From: Chitinophaga horti
Lineage (GTDB): Bacteria > Bacteroidota > Bacteroidia > Chitinophagales > Chitinophagaceae
NCBI RefSeq assembly: GCF_022867795.2
Contig: NZ_CP107006.1
Coordinates: 2,046,001 to 2,110,000, forward strand
Reading direction: 5' to 3'
Length of the DNA: 64,000 nt
The notes under the pieces are model-generated. The model was not told the origin of the DNA. It saw only the letters and a list, made by a program, of their open reading frames with translations, and ran no database searches. Position numbers and translations under genes: made by a program. Below, in pieces: positions 34,645 through 42,950 of the stretch; position 1 is the stretch's first letter; the number at the start of each line of letters is the position of its first letter.

Positions 34645-34669
34645 CCGGATGTGTTGCGAGCGCATCCGG
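34645..34669. other. Hairpin between the fecR-like gene and the receptor gene
   Basis: CCGGATG (34645-34651) pairs with CATCCGG (34663-34669). The T-run lies on the plus strand side, so in the minus-strand transcript this is an intercistronic hairpin without a U-tract; it may mark an RNA processing or stabilisation point. Confidence 0.5.
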
Positions 34670-34673
34670 TTTT

Positions 34674-35582
34674 TTATCTCGTAACTGTTACACGTTTCTC
34701 CTGCAGTTTGAATTTAACATCTGTTGTTTTTTCTATTAAGGATAATATTTCTTCCAGTGAACGGCTGCTAAACTTGCCGCTGATCGTTTGCGGCGTTAAT
34801 GGCTCAGCTATCTCAAACGTAACGCCGTAGCGGCTTTCCAAAGCTTCAAATACTTCTTTCAACGGCGTATTGCGAAAGTGTAGTAGGTTGCCCGTCCAGC
34901 TAAGCACCACGCCCGTATCAGCCGTAATCGCCGGTGATATTTCTTTACTGGCGAGCGTATAAGTTAGCTGCTGACCGGGCATCAGGGCCACCTGCTGCGC
35001 TGCGGTAGAGAATTTGATCTTGCCGCTCGCGAGCGTCAGTTCTAGCGTCGACTGCCGGGTGTATTTTACATTGAAGCTGGTGCCCAATACCTGTATTCGC
35101 CCCTCTCCCGCCGTTTCCACGAAAAACGGCCATTTTGCATCCTGTGCAATATCAAAGAACGCTTCACCTGCTAGCAATTTCACCGTACGCTCATCACGGA
35201 ACGCGCTCGGGTATTGTAAGGTTGTGCCGCCGTTAAGTTGTATCACGCTGTTATCGGGCAAGGTGATTCTTACTTCCTTCCCACCCGGGTTGTTGATCGT
35301 TTGCCAGGTAATGGCTGTTGAAGACCGGTTCAATGTGACGTAAAGCGTGGTCGCGACGGCGAGTAAAGTGGCTGCCGCCGCCGCCATACGCAGGTAAGGG
35401 CGTCGATCACGTACATTTATTTTTTGACGTAATGACTTCCAGATCGCCTTGCCTGTAGCCTCATTGACGGGCGCACCGGGTGTAGGCAACGGCTCGTGCG
35501 TACCGAGCCAGCGCTCGATCTCGGCCGCTTCGCGTTCGGTACATTCTCCGGAAAAGTATTTGTCAAGAAGCTCCTTGTTCAT
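34674..35582 (-). CDS. FecR-family anti-sigma/signal transducer
   Basis: A 302-residue inner-membrane protein that holds the paired ECF sigma factor and relays occupancy of the receptor. The N-terminal cytoplasmic part begins MNKELLDKYFSGECTEREAAEIERWL. One transmembrane segment follows (about residues 65-85: PYLRMAAAAATLLAVATTLYV). The periplasmic part has the FecR core, VRITLPDNSVIQLNGGTTLQYP, and the C-terminal DUF4974-type domain (LHFRNTPLKEVFEALESRYG ... SLEEILSLIEKTTDVKF). It lies 103 bases after the sigma gene and 79 bases before the STN-bearing receptor, completing the FecI/FecR/FecA cell-surface signalling trio. Confidence 0.93.
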   Translation of the reverse strand: MNKELLDKYFSGECTEREAAEIERWLGTHEPLPTPGAPVNEATGKAIWKSLRQKINVRDRRPYLRMAAAAATLLAVATTLYVTLNRSSTAITWQTINNPGGKEVRITLPDNSVIQLNGGTTLQYPSAFRDERTVKLLAGEAFFDIAQDAKWPFFVETAGEGRIQVLGTSFNVKYTRQSTLELTLASGKIKFSTAAQQVALMPGQQLTYTLASKEISPAITADTGVVLSWTGNLLHFRNTPLKEVFEALESRYGVTFEIAEPLTPQTISGKFSSRSLEEILSLIEKTTDVKFKLQEKRVTVTR

Positions 35583-35685
35583 AGGTGCTGTGTTATAGCA
35601 TTTACCTATAAGTTCCCGGAATCGGCATCAGGGTAAAACAAGTAAGGAATAATTATTTAGGAATGACATGGGGTTGACAAACGGC

Positions 35686-36207
35686 CTACAGGTGGTGCTT
35701 CAATTTCTCTTTAAGTTGATGACGGGCATTGCTTACATAATACTTCACCATCTGCACCGACCGTCCGGTTTTTTCTGCAATCTCTTTTTGGGATAGACGT
35801 TCAGATTGGCTGAGGAGGAAAATCTCTTTGCCAGGTTCCGGCAGTTCGTCGATCGCCTGGCTGAACCCGAGTTCCAGCTCCTTATAGGCCATCGGCTGCC
35901 GCGTTTCCAAAGTCTCAACGGGCGTGGGTATGCGATTGATGCGCTGCTGACTGCGATGCTGATTTCGCAGGTGCTGAAAAGCCTTCAATTTGGCGGAACC
36001 ATGCAGGTAATGGGAAAGCTCGGATTGCAGGCAAAGTTCTTCTCTCCGTTGCCATAACGAATAGAAGATGTCCTGCGTTAATTCCTCCGCATCCGCTTCG
36101 GACGCAGTGTATTTAAGCAGTACGTTATACACGCTTTGCCAGTAAGTATCGAAGATGGTTTTGAAGGCCAGCTCATCCCCGCTCCTAAGCCTGTTTAGTA
36201 AATCCAT
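35686..36207 (-). CDS. ECF RNA polymerase sigma factor (FecI-like)
   Basis: A 173-residue extracytoplasmic-function sigma factor. Region 2 is seen in ELAFKTIFDTYWQSVYNVLLKY through AEELTQDIFYSLWQRRE, and region 4 in LPEPGKEIFLLSQSERLSQKEIAEKTGRSVQMVKYYV, which carries the DNA-recognition helix. No extra domains. It is first in an operon with the FecR-like transducer and the STN-domain receptor and is likely to drive that receptor, as is usual for Bacteroidota FecI-type systems. Start at 36207 (MDLLNRLRSGDELAF) is a standard N-terminus for the group. Confidence 0.95.
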   Translation of the reverse strand: MDLLNRLRSGDELAFKTIFDTYWQSVYNVLLKYTASEADAEELTQDIFYSLWQRREELCLQSELSHYLHGSAKLKAFQHLRNQHRSQQRINRIPTPVETLETRQPMAYKELELGFSQAIDELPEPGKEIFLLSQSERLSQKEIAEKTGRSVQMVKYYVSNARHQLKEKLKHHL

Positions 36208-36279
36208 ACCGGCAGCAATGATAGTAAACCATGCGGAGGCCGGCTAATCCAATTGGGAATTTTTTTACGCGAACAGGAA

Positions 36280-37170
36280 TTATACTTTACCGATTTTAAC
36301 GGAGGTCATCGTAAGGGAGCCCATTACCGCTTTATCATTAAAGAAGTGCGCCTGTTCCTTTTGGCCCTGTAAACCAAGGATGTACATCAGCGGATAATAG
36401 TGATCGGGCGTAGGAATAGCGTATTTGGCAGCGGTACCCATCTGCTCATAGTGGATCAGCGGTTGGTGATTGCCATCCGTAATCAGCTGCTTAAACTTGT
36501 TATTCATTTCAATCGCCCAGTCGTAGCCGTATTCTGGTTGTTGCATTTTATCCCACGCAATCATGCGCAGGTTATGTACCATGTTACCGCTGCCGATGAT
36601 CAGCACTCCTTTTTTTCGCAGTTCCGCCAGCTCTTTCGCAAGCTGGTAATGATATTCAGCGGGTTTGCTATAATCGATGCTGAGTTGTAAAACCGGGATG
36701 TTCGCCTTGGGGTACATATGTCTTACAACAGTCCAGGTGCCATGATCAAGTCCCCATTCGTGATCAAGGCCCACATGCGTCGATTTGATCAGCTGGGACG
36801 TTTCCTTTGCCAATTCCGGGCTGCCGGGCGAAGGATATTGCACATCAAACAGCGCTTGCGGAAAGCCGCCGAAATCGTGGATGGTTTTCGGGTTCGGCAT
36901 GGCGGTTATTTTTGTGCCCTGCGTTAACCAGTGCGCGGAAATCACTAACACCGCAGTGGGTGTTTCGATCTCCTCTCCCATTTTCCGCCAGCTTTGCGAA
37001 AACGGGTTGTCTTCAATGCCGTTCATCGGCGAGCCGTGACCGATAAACAGCACGGGCATTTGCGCCGTGCTGCTAAAGGTGTCGGTGATATTTTTAAATT
37101 CCTGTAGTCTCATATTGCTTATCCCCAATGGCAACAAAGATATTGCCTTTAAAAACGTTTTACGCTGCAT
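36280..37170 (-). CDS. ygiD: 4,5-DOPA extradiol dioxygenase-like protein (YgiD/LigB-type)
   Basis: A 296-residue member of the class III extradiol ring-cleavage dioxygenase family (LigB/DODA). Metal-binding segments are FIGHGSPMN near residue 40, VISAHWLTQG near 78, HDFGGFPQALFDVQYP near 100 and GLDHEWGLDHGTW near 135; NMVHNL near 200 completes the site. The upstream in-frame start at 37230 would overlap the previous gene, so ATG at 37170 (MQRKTFLKAIS) is preferred; this leaves a short hydrophobic N-terminal stretch unlike E. coli YgiD. Third gene in the Rrf2-headed minus-strand operon. True substrate in this organism is unknown. Confidence 0.87.
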   Translation of the reverse strand: MQRKTFLKAISLLPLGISNMRLQEFKNITDTFSSTAQMPVLFIGHGSPMNGIEDNPFSQSWRKMGEEIETPTAVLVISAHWLTQGTKITAMPNPKTIHDFGGFPQALFDVQYPSPGSPELAKETSQLIKSTHVGLDHEWGLDHGTWTVVRHMYPKANIPVLQLSIDYSKPAEYHYQLAKELAELRKKGVLIIGSGNMVHNLRMIAWDKMQQPEYGYDWAIEMNNKFKQLITDGNHQPLIHYEQMGTAAKYAIPTPDHYYPLMYILGLQGQKEQAHFFNDKAVMGSLTMTSVKIGKV

Positions 37171-37183
37171 GAGTATTCGCAGT

Positions 37184-37831
37184 TTAGTAGGCTGCAGTAA
37201 AGCGCGCTTTAATGAATTTGGGCTGCTCAACTTCGTCTGCCAGTACGATTGCCAGGTCTTCTACCGACAAAATACTACGACCGTTTTCATCGAACACCGG
37301 ATTTTCGGTACCTGTGCGGTATTTACCCGTTCTGCCAGTGGTAATGCCCTGGTGCATTTCAATAGCCGGACTAAAGAACGTCCAGTCCAGGGTTGATTCG
37401 CCTTTCAGGATATCGAGGTACTTGCGCGCACCGTTGGCGCCGTTATAGTATTCCTTCGGGAAGTTGGGTGTGTCGATCAGCTGTTGATCGCCTACGTACA
37501 GGCTGCCAGCGCCGCCTACTACGATGAAACGCTTTACGCCCGCCTTTTTAGTAGCCGCCTGTATCGCTTCGGAACCTTTAATGAACTCCTGCTCAATATT
37601 TGGATTCGTCCAGCCGGGATTGTAGGCGCTCAGTACGAGATCGTTGCCGGCAAGTACGGATGCAGTAGCATCTATATCGAAGATATCTGCCTGTCTTACA
37701 GTGAGGTTAGATTTAGCTTCGAGTTTGGAGGTGTTACGGGCGACAGCGGTTACTTCGTGGCCCCTGTTAAGTAATTCGTTCAATACTTGTGTGCCCACAA
37801 AACCAGTTGCTCCTATTAATGCGATTTTCAT
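37184..37831 (-). CDS. NmrA-like/SDR atypical NAD(P)-binding protein
   Basis: A 215-residue atypical short-chain dehydrogenase of the NAD(P)H-binding (NmrA-like, SDR_a5) group. The glycine-rich site is IGATGFVGTQVLNELLNRGH near the N-terminus. VTAVARN marks the second strand; VLSAYNPGWTNP, KRFIVVGGAGSLYVG and LDWTFFSPAIEM follow in the usual order. The catalytic Tyr-x-x-x-Lys of classical SDRs is not obvious, as in most of this group. It lies between the Rrf2 regulator (73-base gap) and the dioxygenase-like gene (13-base gap). The operon suggests a role in quinone or electrophile stress, similar to NmrA-like quinone-oxidoreductases; this is inference. Confidence 0.85.
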   Translation of the reverse strand: MKIALIGATGFVGTQVLNELLNRGHEVTAVARNTSKLEAKSNLTVRQADIFDIDATASVLAGNDLVLSAYNPGWTNPNIEQEFIKGSEAIQAATKKAGVKRFIVVGGAGSLYVGDQQLIDTPNFPKEYYNGANGARKYLDILKGESTLDWTFFSPAIEMHQGITTGRTGKYRTGTENPVFDENGRSILSVEDLAIVLADEVEQPKFIKARFTAAY

Positions 37832-37904
37832 GATGTTCAGTGTTTAATCTTCAGAAATAACAATCTGTATTAAAATATGTTACAGTTATGGGTAAAAAAA
37901 TAGC

Positions 37905-38312
37905 TTAGTGAAACTGCCGTACGAATTCGGCAAGGGTCTTTTTACCCAGGCTCTTCAGCAGCGAGGCTTCCGCCTCTGCATAAAGCGCGTCCAGGTGGTC
38001 GTTAATTTGCCTGCCCACGGTGCACTCGGGGTTGGGCTCATTTCGATTTTTCCCTAGTAAGGTAGCGGGTTTAACAGCTTCATAAACGTCCGACATCCTG
38101 ATGCTGTTTGCCGGTTTGGCCAGGGTACTTCCGCCTCCCTTGCCTTCCTTACTTTCCACTAAACCAAAATTGCGCAGATTGGCCAGTTCTTTCCTTACCA
38201 GTACGGGATTGACTTTCATGCTGCCCGCTAAATACTCGGACGACACCAACCCATCTTCGCAAGCAAGTAAGGTTAAAATGTGAACTGATATGGCAAATCT
38301 GCCGTTATTCAT
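37905..38312 (-). CDS. Rrf2-family transcriptional regulator
   Basis: A 135-residue winged-helix regulator: NGRFAISVHILTLLACEDG, SSEYLAGSMKVNPVLVRKEL (recognition region) and LRNFGLVESKEGKGGGSTLAKP, with a C-terminal dimerisation helix. There is no three-cysteine cluster for a [2Fe-2S] site; single cysteines at Cys18 and in the PECTVG segment could act as thiol sensors, as in HypR/CymR-like members. The start at 38312 (MNNGRFA) is chosen; a longer frame runs on upstream but has no family similarity. A 9-bp inverted repeat sits right at the start of transcription, implying autoregulation. Confidence 0.9.
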   Translation of the reverse strand: MNNGRFAISVHILTLLACEDGLVSSEYLAGSMKVNPVLVRKELANLRNFGLVESKEGKGGGSTLAKPANSIRMSDVYEAVKPATLLGKNRNEPNPECTVGRQINDHLDALYAEAEASLLKSLGKKTLAEFVRQFH

Positions 38313-38336
38313 ACTGTAATGTTTTTTATTACAGTA
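38312..38336. promoter_or_regulatory. Inverted repeat, probable Rrf2 operator
   Basis: TACTGTAAT (38312-38320) and ATTACAGTA (38328-38336) are perfect complements with a 7-base spacer. The site covers the transcription start and abuts the Rrf2 start codon. Confidence 0.7.
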
Positions 38337-38367
38337 CAAAGGTAAGTTAATTCTCCGAATCACCAAA
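38337..38367 (-). promoter_or_regulatory. Consensus promoter of the Rrf2 operon
   Basis: On the minus strand TTTG (38367-38364), 19 bases, then TACCTTTG (38344-38337): a full match to the Bacteroidota consensus. Transcription would start about 38330, inside the inverted repeat. Confidence 0.8.
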
Positions 38368-38386
38368 TTCTGCGCAACGATGGTAT

Positions 38387-38394
38387 TAATTTTG
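38387..38394 (+). promoter_or_regulatory. -7 box for the aldo/keto reductase gene
   Basis: TAATTTTG matches TAnnTTTG; the -33 element is poor. It puts the start of transcription near 38401 and excludes a start codon at 38380, favouring ATG 38428 preceded by AGAGGAAGAG. Confidence 0.5.
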
Positions 38395-38427
38395 TGCGAT
38401 AAGGGAACATTTAAAAGAGGAAGAGTT

Positions 38428-39408
38428 ATGGTAAAGAAAAAATTGGGAAATACGGAGCTGTCCTTCGCACCCCTGGCCTTTGGTGGCAATGTGTTCGGCT
38501 GGACGGCCGACGAGCAGCGCTCTTTTGAGCTATTGGACGCGTTTACGGCGAGCGGATTTACTTTTATAGATACAGCGGATGTGTATTCGTACTGGGCGCC
38601 GGGCGCCAAAGGCGGCGAGTCTGAAACGATCATCGGCAACTGGTTAAAGCAGCGCGGCAATCGCGATAAAGTGATCATCGCCACCAAGGTCGGCTCCAAA
38701 CCAGGCCCCGGACCAAAAGATCTGTCCAGGAAATACATTATAGAAAAGGTGGAAGAGTCATTGCAACGCCTGCAAACCGACTATATCGACCTGTACCAGT
38801 CGCATTACGACGATATCAGCACGCCGGTGGAAGAAACGTTGGAAGCCTACGCCGAGCTCGTAAAAGCCGGTAAAGTGCGTTACATCGGCGCGTCCAACAT
38901 GACGCCGGAGCGACTGTTGCAATCATTACAGGCCAGCCAGGAGCATGGTTATCCGCGTTACGAAAGCCTGCAGCCACAGTACAATCTGTACGAACGGGAA
39001 GGCTTCGAAAAGGCATTCGAGCCGCTTTGTCAGCAGTACGGCCTGAGCGTAATCCCTTACTATTCTCTTGCCAGCGGATTCCTCACGGGTAAATATCGCA
39101 CGGAGCAAGACTTAAATAAAAGTGTTCGCGGACAGGGTTTAAAGAAATACCTCGATGATCGCGGACTGCGCATCCTGGAGGCGTTGGATTCGGTAGCTGC
39201 TCAGTACAGCGCCTCGCCAGCACAAATTGCGCTTGCCTGGCTCAATGCGAAAACGACCATTGCCGCGCCCATCGCCAGCGCTACTTCTGTAGAGCAACTT
39301 GAAGAACTGACCAAAGCAGCAGACATTCGTCTGGATGATCTCGCCGTACAGCAGTTGGATGAAGCGAGCAGCTACAACAAAAATGAAGATATCACTATAG
39401 GTGCTTAA
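38428..39408 (+). CDS. Aldo/keto reductase
   Basis: A 326-residue NADPH-dependent reductase of the aldo/keto reductase superfamily. The (beta/alpha)8 barrel shows the catalytic tetrad: Asp and Tyr in TFIDTADVYSYW (about residues 44-55), Lys in VIIATKVG (about 81-88) and His in LYQSHYDD (about 118-125). The C-terminal cofactor-binding segment IAAPIASATSVEQLEEL is present. A ribosome site AGAGGAAGAG precedes the ATG at 38428. It is divergent from the Rrf2 operon, so one regulator may control both. A terminator follows at 39464-39502. Confidence 0.9.
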   Translation: MVKKKLGNTELSFAPLAFGGNVFGWTADEQRSFELLDAFTASGFTFIDTADVYSYWAPGAKGGESETIIGNWLKQRGNRDKVIIATKVGSKPGPGPKDLSRKYIIEKVEESLQRLQTDYIDLYQSHYDDISTPVEETLEAYAELVKAGKVRYIGASNMTPERLLQSLQASQEHGYPRYESLQPQYNLYEREGFEKAFEPLCQQYGLSVIPYYSLASGFLTGKYRTEQDLNKSVRGQGLKKYLDDRGLRILEALDSVAAQYSASPAQIALAWLNAKTTIAAPIASATSVEQLEELTKAADIRLDDLAVQQLDEASSYNKNEDITIGA

Positions 39409-39463
39409 TGGCGTAAAAGCTGATCCAAAAGTAAAATGAACCTATCAGGTACCCGAAAAAAAT

Positions 39464-39502
39464 AGGGCTGACCATTACTTTTTGGTCAGCCCTTTAGTTT
39501 TG
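39464..39502 (+). terminator. Terminator of the aldo/keto reductase gene
   Basis: AGGGCTGACCA (39464-39474) and its complement (39483-39493) enclose an 8-nt loop, then TTAGTTTTG. The rest of 39409-39702 holds nothing recognised. Confidence 0.75.
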
Positions 39503-39702
39503 AATATCTCAAACAATTGACATATCCATACCAGCCAATATTGAGACGACTGTGCTAAGGTTGTTCACTTGATTCGGGCAGATGCATTCGCTTGAACTAT
39601 TGCGGTCGACGAGCCCCCGCATAATGTGCTGTTTTCGAGTTTACGACATAGCGTCACCATCACTCGGATGTGATAACGCGAGCCGCGTTTGATCCGCTCT
39701 TC

Positions 39703-40653
39703 TTAATTAATAACGATCACCGTTTTCCCCTTCCCTTTGCCCATCCTACTCTGTGCTACCGCCACGGGCGCTTCTTCCAGCGGAATGCGGCTTTCCACTG
39801 GTACCTTCAGCGTACCCTGTTGAAGCAGGGAGGTCAACTTCTCCATCTCCTCAACGGTGCTTTTCGTTTCGAAGTTGCCGCCGTGTAGTTTTTGGTCTTT
39901 CAGGAAGAAATCGTTCGTTACAAATTTAGTCGTGAGCGTTACCTTGCCTTTTTTCACCTGCTCGCTGAGCGCTTCAAACTTACTTTTATCGTTCACCGTG
40001 TCGATCAGCGCATCAATACCATTAGGATGTAATTTCTTCAGCTGCTCGTCCACCGGCGCCTCCATGTAGTTAATTGTTTCTTTCGCCCCCAATGCCTTTA
40101 CACGCGTTGCTCCTTCTTCCGACGACACAGTGGCGATTACGTGTATCCCGTTACTGGCTGCTACCTGTATGGCAAACGAGCCTACGCCCCCTGTACCACC
40201 AACGATCAACAATACCTGTCCGGCGGCTAATTCAGCTGCCTCCACGAGTTGGATCGCGGTCATACCGGCGGTGGGTGCAGCAGCTGCATCTTCCAAAGGA
40301 ATATTACCTGGCGCGATCGTAATTGCGGCCTTTTCAGGTACCACCACGTATTCTGCATAAGCGCCTTCGCCAACGGGCTTGTGAAGGAATTGTCCGTACA
40401 CTTTATCGCCCGTTTTAAAGCGCGTAACCCCCGCCCCTACTTCCTCTACCACACCTGCGCCATCATTGCCCATGATCAGCGGGAACACGTGCGGCATATG
40501 ATCTTTCATGATGCCATCTACTAATTTCCAGTCGTAAGGATTCACGGCTGCTGCAGCAATGCGTATCAAAATACATCCGGGTTTTACTTCCGGTCTTGGC
40601 AGGTCCATTAAGAGTGGGGTATCGCCGAAATGTGCTACTGCTATGGCTTTCAT
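39703..40653 (-). CDS. NADP-dependent MDR-family oxidoreductase (quinone reductase-like)
   Basis: A 316-residue medium-chain dehydrogenase/reductase without zinc-site cysteines, so it belongs with the quinone oxidoreductase/zeta-crystallin-like group. The N-terminal catalytic domain shows ILIRIAAAAVNPYDWKLVDG and the substrate-side MGNDGAGVVEEVGAGVTRFKTGDKVYGQ. The Rossmann part has VGGTGGVGSFAIQVA near residue 155. The end AQSRMGKGKGKTVIVIN is typical of the family. It is downstream of, and convergent with, the aldo/keto reductase gene. With its neighbours it suggests a redox or carbonyl-stress cluster. The natural substrate is unknown. Confidence 0.88.
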   Translation of the reverse strand: MKAIAVAHFGDTPLLMDLPRPEVKPGCILIRIAAAAVNPYDWKLVDGIMKDHMPHVFPLIMGNDGAGVVEEVGAGVTRFKTGDKVYGQFLHKPVGEGAYAEYVVVPEKAAITIAPGNIPLEDAAAAPTAGMTAIQLVEAAELAAGQVLLIVGGTGGVGSFAIQVAASNGIHVIATVSSEEGATRVKALGAKETINYMEAPVDEQLKKLHPNGIDALIDTVNDKSKFEALSEQVKKGKVTLTTKFVTNDFFLKDQKLHGGNFETKSTVEEMEKLTSLLQQGTLKVPVESRIPLEEAPVAVAQSRMGKGKGKTVIVIN

Positions 40654-40700
40654 GATCGTCTGATATTTTTGGGTTTGAGGTATTAAGTTAATGTTTTTGC

Positions 40701-40747
40701 GTTATAAAAAGAATGGTTAACCATAGCATACGCTACGATTAACCATT
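40701..40747 (-). terminator. Possible terminator of the charged small-protein gene
   Basis: On the minus strand AATGGTTAA (40747-40739) pairs with TTAACCATT (40720-40712), with an inner TAGC/GCTA pairing. It is followed by CTTTTTATAA. It lies 105 bases downstream of the stop codon. Confidence 0.6.
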
Positions 40748-40852
40748 TTACACTATAACTACACACTAATAATGAATGTCAGAGTATTGGAGAAGTGTTA
40801 ATGCGTTAACGTTGCAGCATGCTGTACATCGCTGCGTCGTCGTGCTATCACG

Positions 40853-41317
40853 TTACTTCTTTTCTGTTGATCCTTTTCGTGCTTTAGGTGTAGCTGCTCC
40901 TGCACGCTGTTTGTAGCCCTGCTCACGGTTTCTTTCGCCGGTTACGGAATGCTCGTGCCGGTCAGTCACCTTGTTCGCTCTCGAACGGCCCCCTGCGCTT
41001 TTTATCGCCTCGCGGCGCTGATGCATCGTGGCGGCATCCAGGTCCTCGTCCTCTTCATAGTCTTCGTCATATCCGCTCACAAATGTATCGTCAAAATTTT
41101 CACCCTGACGGTCGTCTTCGGCATGGCGGCCCACATTTGTTTCGTCATAACCGTCGTAGTCTTCCTGGTCTTCGTACCGGTTTTTGCGCGCGTCAGTGTC
41201 GATGTGCTGCCTGGCTTGTCCATCCTCCTGTACTCGGCGATTGCCGCGATCAACAGTCTGCGGACGGCTGTTCGCCACGGTCGCTTTTCTATTAATGTCG
41301 TTTGATTTCGTCGCCAT
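40853..41317 (-). CDS. Highly charged, probably disordered protein of unknown function
   Basis: A 154-residue protein dominated by Asp, Glu, Arg, Lys and Gln, with an acidic middle (DYDGYDETN, DEDYEEDEDLDAATMHQRREA) and a basic end (KARKGSTEKK). No secondary-structure core or signal peptide is evident. The start at 41317 (MATKSNDINRKATVAN) is preferred; a frame 63 bases longer carries a hydrophobic, unlike N-terminus. No family recognised. It could be a nucleic-acid-associated or stress-type disordered protein, but that is only a guess. The flanking 199- and 337-base gaps hold no gene. Confidence 0.6.
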   Translation of the reverse strand: MATKSNDINRKATVANSRPQTVDRGNRRVQEDGQARQHIDTDARKNRYEDQEDYDGYDETNVGRHAEDDRQGENFDDTFVSGYDEDYEEDEDLDAATMHQRREAIKSAGGRSRANKVTDRHEHSVTGERNREQGYKQRAGAATPKARKGSTEKK

Positions 41318-41600
41318 AAAAACAAGGTTTTGGTAGTTAAGAATAGTGAATGGCTCTAACGATTGATCTGTCAATTTCATGCCAATTGCGCTAACGTGTT
41401 GTGCTCAAATCAGTAAAGTATGACGGGCTACTGGTTATTGTACGAAATATGCATATCTGAATGGTCTGCGTTACAACCGTTTACAGCCCAGCCGTAGCAA
41501 GTGTCTGGTAGATTGTTAAAATCGGGGCAGCCCTCTTACCGGATGAATCGGAACATGCTGCATGCTGCGGCATTTCCACAGGTGGCGAATCTGCATAAAC

Positions 41601-41632
41601 AAAAAAGGTGGCGCAAATGCACCACCTTTTAA
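41601..41632 (-). terminator. Terminator of the gyrA-TPR operon
   Basis: AAAAGGTGG (41603-41611) and CCACCTTTT (41622-41630) form a 9-bp stem; the A-run to the left gives a T-run in minus-strand RNA. Confidence 0.8.
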
Positions 41633-41654
41633 GCGAAATATCTTGAGTTGCCGG

Positions 41655-42908
41655 TTATTCCAGCGCTTTCAGTTTTTTCTTGGTCGCTTCTACTTTATCG
41701 TTCATGTTTTTGATAGCGTAGATCTTCGACAATGCAGTCAGGCAGTTGTAGTAGGTTTCCCTATCGCCTGGCTCCAGGTTAGCACCTTTAGCAGTAAAAG
41801 AAGCATCGGCTTTTTCGAAGAAAGGCAGGGATTGACCCATCAGCGTTTCCATTTTACCTTGCAGTTCTTTTGCTTTAGGGCCAGTCTGTGATTTGCTGTC
41901 CAGCGCGTTCAGTTCTTTGTTGAAAACAACTGCACGGTTGAAGTACAATGCACCCAGCTGGAAGTTAGCGGTAGCGTCTTCCGGATTGATTTCCAGTGCC
42001 TTTTTATAAGCGCCTTCTGCTTTGTTCATCAGCTCATCGTAATTAGCTGGTTTAGGCAGGTCAGCACCGTTGTCGCCGCGAGGGTTGGCCACGTTATCTA
42101 CGCGAATAGCGTAGTCGAGGGTAGCAGCGAAATCGGTAGGATTAGCAGCTACTTTCTTTTCCAGCATATCCAGCAGTTCAGATGTTTTACCGGTTTTAGA
42201 GTAGTAAATCATCTCCATATCGTTAAAACGTTTGTCACCTGGGAAGGTTTTCTTCGCGTCTTCGATTGTTTTCAGCCAGTTAGCGTTGTCTGCTTTCTCT
42301 TCATACAGTTGAGCGAGCAATACGTAAAGTGCTGGTTCTTTCTCAAATTTCAGGTCTACCGCTTTCTTCAGGTAAGTGAAGGCTTCTTCCTTTTTACCGG
42401 CTTGTTGGGCCGCGTAACCAGTGTAAAACACCATTGCAGTATCTGTAGGGATGCTGCCACTTAAACCTTTTGAGTTATAGTAGTTTGAAATTTCGACAGC
42501 TTTCTGGAAGTTGACGAAAGCGGAATCCCACTTCTGGTCGTTAAGGCCGGCGTAACCAGCGTTACCTACAGTAGCGTACACGTTAAACATGCGGCCGTTG
42601 ATCTCGAGCAGCATCTCAGGCAATTTAGCATTCTTATCGATCGCGGTTTTGTACGCGTCGTAAGCCGTTAATGCATCTGCGAGGCTTTTCTTCTCAGTGG
42701 CGAGCGCTTCATAAATCTTACCTTTTACGAAAAAGGTTTTCGCATCATCTTTAGTTTTATCGTGCTGAAGTGCGGCTTCAATGTCTGCTTTCGCTTTGTC
42801 GTATTCCTTCTTAGATAAACTTTCTTCTGCGCTGCTCACTTTTGCCCTTTGCGCCATTACGGACGCGGCTGCAGAGCAAAAGAGAAAAGACAACATAAGT
42901 TTTTTCAT
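41655..42908 (-). CDS. Secreted tetratricopeptide-repeat protein
   Basis: A 417-residue protein with a signal peptide MKKLMLSFLFCSAAASVMAQ. Several TPR units follow: SAEESLSKKEYDKAKADIEA, AFVNFQKAVEISNYYNSKG, AFTYLKKAVDLKFEKEPALY, and NKAEGAYKKALEINPEDATA-type repeats. It is likely a periplasmic or envelope scaffold. It lies 42 bases downstream of gyrA on the same strand, probably in the same transcript, and is followed by a good terminator. This linkage to gyrA is seen in related genomes to my recollection, but no functional connection is established. Confidence 0.85.
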   Translation of the reverse strand: MKKLMLSFLFCSAAASVMAQRAKVSSAEESLSKKEYDKAKADIEAALQHDKTKDDAKTFFVKGKIYEALATEKKSLADALTAYDAYKTAIDKNAKLPEMLLEINGRMFNVYATVGNAGYAGLNDQKWDSAFVNFQKAVEISNYYNSKGLSGSIPTDTAMVFYTGYAAQQAGKKEEAFTYLKKAVDLKFEKEPALYVLLAQLYEEKADNANWLKTIEDAKKTFPGDKRFNDMEMIYYSKTGKTSELLDMLEKKVAANPTDFAATLDYAIRVDNVANPRGDNGADLPKPANYDELMNKAEGAYKKALEINPEDATANFQLGALYFNRAVVFNKELNALDSKSQTGPKAKELQGKMETLMGQSLPFFEKADASFTAKGANLEPGDRETYYNCLTALSKIYAIKNMNDKVEATKKKLKALE

Positions 42909-42950
42909 GTGGCTCAGGTTTTTTAAATTATGATTAACATTAATTAGATG

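Noticed and set aside
37905-38738. Extended form of the Rrf2 gene with a 140-residue N-terminal extension
   Set aside because: The extra part is antisense to the aldo/keto reductase gene and passes through the mapped promoter and operator; the family starts at MNNGRFA.
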